The position numbers and the translations under genes are program-made. The notes beneath the pieces were generated by a model that saw only the letters and a list, made by a program, of their open reading frames with translations, ran no database searches and was not told the DNA's origin. From positions 258,501 to 322,500 of the forward strand of contig CAUJNA010003799.1 of NCBI GenBank assembly GCA_963377175.1: DNA of 64,000 nucleotides, written 5' to 3'. Source of the stretch: Effrenium voratum (Eukaryota > Sar > Dinophyceae > Suessiales > Symbiodiniaceae). This document shows, one piece after another, positions 62,345-64,000 of this stretch (the stretch's first letter is position 1; each line of letters opens with the position of its first letter).

Positions 62345-62685
62345 CCAGCAAACAAACAAACCAACAAAGTCAAATAGACACCGCTAACCCAAGCGAGCAA
62401 CCAACCAACCAACCAACCAACCAATCAACCAAACAAGCAAACAAGAAAAACAAAACAAAACAAAACAAAACCAAACAAAACCAAACCAACCAACCCACCA
62501 ACCCACCAACCCACCAACCCACCAACCCACCCACCCACCCACCCACCCACCCACCAACCGACCGACTGACCGACCAACCAACCAACCAACCAAACAACAC
62601 GCAAAAACAACAAACAACGAAGCAACAAGCAAGCAAGCAAGCAAGCAAGCAAACAACCAAACAAACAAATGACAAACAAAGAAAC
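62345..62685. repeat. CCAA/CCCA/AAAC low-complexity tract
   Basis: Successive blocks of AACCAACC, CAAAACAAAA, CCACCCACCC and AAGCAAGC. Three overlapping minus-strand frames of Trp/Leu/Val/Gly come only from this tract. Confidence 0.9.
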
Positions 62686-63317
62686 TGAAAAGATACAGTG
62701 CCCTGGCTCAGGGCCCAGGCACATCTGACAGTCGCTCAGCAGTCTCTTTGCCGGCGCAACCTGGGCCTTGAGCCACGCAGTGTGCTCTTTAACACTCCAA
62801 GAAAACCACAACCCGTCTCAGCTCGCTACAAAGCAGTATGCTCAATATACACCTGTGCTGGCAATGTTGCCTTACAGCGCCTGGCTCGTAACACCAACGG
62901 GGAATGGCCATTTGCGCAGTGGCACTTCAATGCTTTGCTAAGCTGGCGGGCCAAGCACGGTGACAAAGACGGATGCAAGCCGCGTTCCTGTCACTTCAGG
63001 TGGGCCAGATATGGGTCAGAGCCGCTCGGCGGGACGCCGCCTTTTTCAGATGTTGCAAGCCCCCGCAGGGAACATATTATGGTGCGTTGTGAAGAAAAAT
63101 ACATCAAAGCTCGCCTCACATTTTTCAAATGCTCAGCCAGATCCGCCGCCGTGTTTCGCAGACGACAAGGCCTGGCAGGCAACGCTGTCTCTTGTCCAGC
63201 CTGTTGCAATAATCCCGTGACACGCGCTGCAACGCACACACACACACACGCATGCAAATGGATGCAGGAGAAGCTCGAGCCTCTTTCTGTCCCAGCTCAC
63301 AAATCTCAGTAGTCTAA
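62686..63317. other. ambiguous coding stretch
   Basis: A 204-codon plus-strand frame (62698-63312) and a minus-strand frame (62991-63257, TAADLAEHLKNVRRALMYFS) overlap. Composition does not decide between them. A short CA repeat lies at 63234-63250. Confidence 0.3.
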
Positions 63318-63498
63318 ACTTGGCTGCTGGCCGGCCGCTTCCTGGCAGCGGGTCGCTTGAGAACAGCATGCGGCTTCTTCGCTTTGCACTGTGGCGGCTC
63401 CTCTTGCAGCACCCCTCATGTCGCTTGCGACGCCTTGGATGCCACGCCATCCTGCCACTTCACCTTCGGCCTCTGCGGAAGCCTGCCAGGCAGGATGC
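63318..63498 (-). CDS. C-terminal coding segment, frame unresolved
   Basis: On the minus strand one frame gives RPKVKWQDGVASKASQA and, after a possible micro-intron, EEPPQCKAKKPHAVLKRPAA plus RKRPASSQV and a stop. Lys/Arg/Pro/Ala ends of this kind are common in dinoflagellate nuclear proteins. Another frame (ASAEAEGEVAGWRGIQGVAS...) follows the 63784-63981 exon in phase and also ends in a stop at 63306. Confidence 0.4.
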
Positions 63499-63783
63499 CA
63501 AGTTTTCTGGGGCTCAAAAAACCCTGTTTTGATAGGGAGCAACATGAGTCCTTGTTCTGGCTTCCCTTACCGAGCCCCAAGAAGGGTTTGAGGTTTCCCG
63601 TAAAAGGTGGCTGTTGTTGTTGTAAATGCTCCTGCCATTTTGGGGCGGTGTCCTTTTGGTTTCCCAAGCAAGTGGCACAGGGAGCGAAGTCCGGGACACA
63701 TGTGCCAAGGCAAGCCCGCACATAACACGTTGTCTAATCAGTCGAGTGGATTCGCAAGAAGCCTCGCGACGCTGCAGCCTCAC

Positions 63784-63981
63784 GCTTGCCAAAACAACAT
63801 TTCCAGCTGCGACTTCCTTTTCCTCCAGCAGCTCCTTGTTCTCAGCTATGGCCGCGCCCAGCCTTGCCATCTCGCTATGATAGAACTCCTTCTCCCGCGC
63901 CGCGGCAGATCCTGCGATGGCCTGAGCTGCGTCGCGCCAGTCTGATGCCGACCAGCTTTCAAGGCGGACCTTGAGCTTCAC
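63784..63981 (-). CDS. coiled-coil exon of a gene entering from the right
   Basis: 66 codons: VKLKVRLESWSASDWRDAAQ, AIAGSAAAREKEFYHSEMAR, LGAAIAENKELLEEKEVAAG, NVVLAS. Starts after TTGCACTCAG|GTG and ends at AGC|GTGAGG, both clean splice signals on the minus strand. Heptad-like Ala/Leu/Glu pattern. The 5' part of the gene lies outside the window. Function unknown. Confidence 0.75.
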
Positions 63982-64000
63982 CTGAGTGCAAGAACCATGC

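Noticed and set aside
62370..62811. Membrane-like Leu/Val/Trp proteins on the minus strand
   Set aside because: Translation of the CCAA/CCCA low-complexity tract.

Overview
ORGANISM. The window reads as nuclear DNA of a dinoflagellate (Symbiodiniaceae/Suessiales-like). The evidence is in the sequence. Short, GC-rich, CpG-containing exons of 30-150 bp are separated by long introns. The introns are packed with short inverted-repeat elements. When exons are chained by reading frame, most introns start with GC or GA instead of GT and end AG|G, a known dinoflagellate habit. There are no bacterial-style operons, and most long open frames are chance frames inside introns.

LEFT PART, plus strand (1-42 kb). 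(1) Roughly 0.8-6.1 kb: a few tentative exons of a membrane protein. (2) 7215-29107: an 18-exon gene that I could chain with consistent phases into about 462 residues. It encodes a signal peptide, a copper lytic polysaccharide monooxygenase (LPMO) domain with its N-terminal histidine, a Thr-rich linker, two PAN/Apple-like Cys modules, and a fungal-type cellulose-binding module (CBM1). It looks like a secreted enzyme for cellulose or chitin. (3) About 33.97-41.85 kb: a second phase-consistent chain of 11 exons encoding a charged, helical protein I do not recognise. A small antisense 18S rRNA fragment lies in the last intron of the LPMO gene. At least twelve families (called A-L here) of 80-150 bp elements with terminal inverted repeats fill the introns, some nested in each other.

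MIDDLE (42962-56155). A 13.2-kb DNA transposon is bounded by imperfect 24-bp terminal inverted repeats. Its composition differs sharply from the host: CpG is almost absent. It carries a 1466-codon minus-strand frame joining a pogo/Tc5-like DDE transposase to a complete Ulp1-type cysteine protease with an apparent H-D-Q-C active site, and ending in a zinc-ribbon-like motif. It also holds subterminal 12-bp motifs in mirrored orientation, three tandem arrays, paired palindromes, and a second intact 177-codon frame. Its ends share the pattern TGTTGACC-N4-ATTAATAAA with the family A elements in the introns, so it is a plausible autonomous partner for that family.

RIGHT PART (56-64 kb). Coding-like exons lie on the minus strand. 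They are clearest at 57000-57086, 61590-61663 and 63784-63981, the last a coiled-coil exon of a gene entering from the right edge. The left and right gene sets therefore converge on the transposon. Family A-L elements are rare or absent here.

LIMITS. Exon borders are inferred from frame continuity and AG acceptors, without transcript data. Family names rest on motifs recognised by eye.
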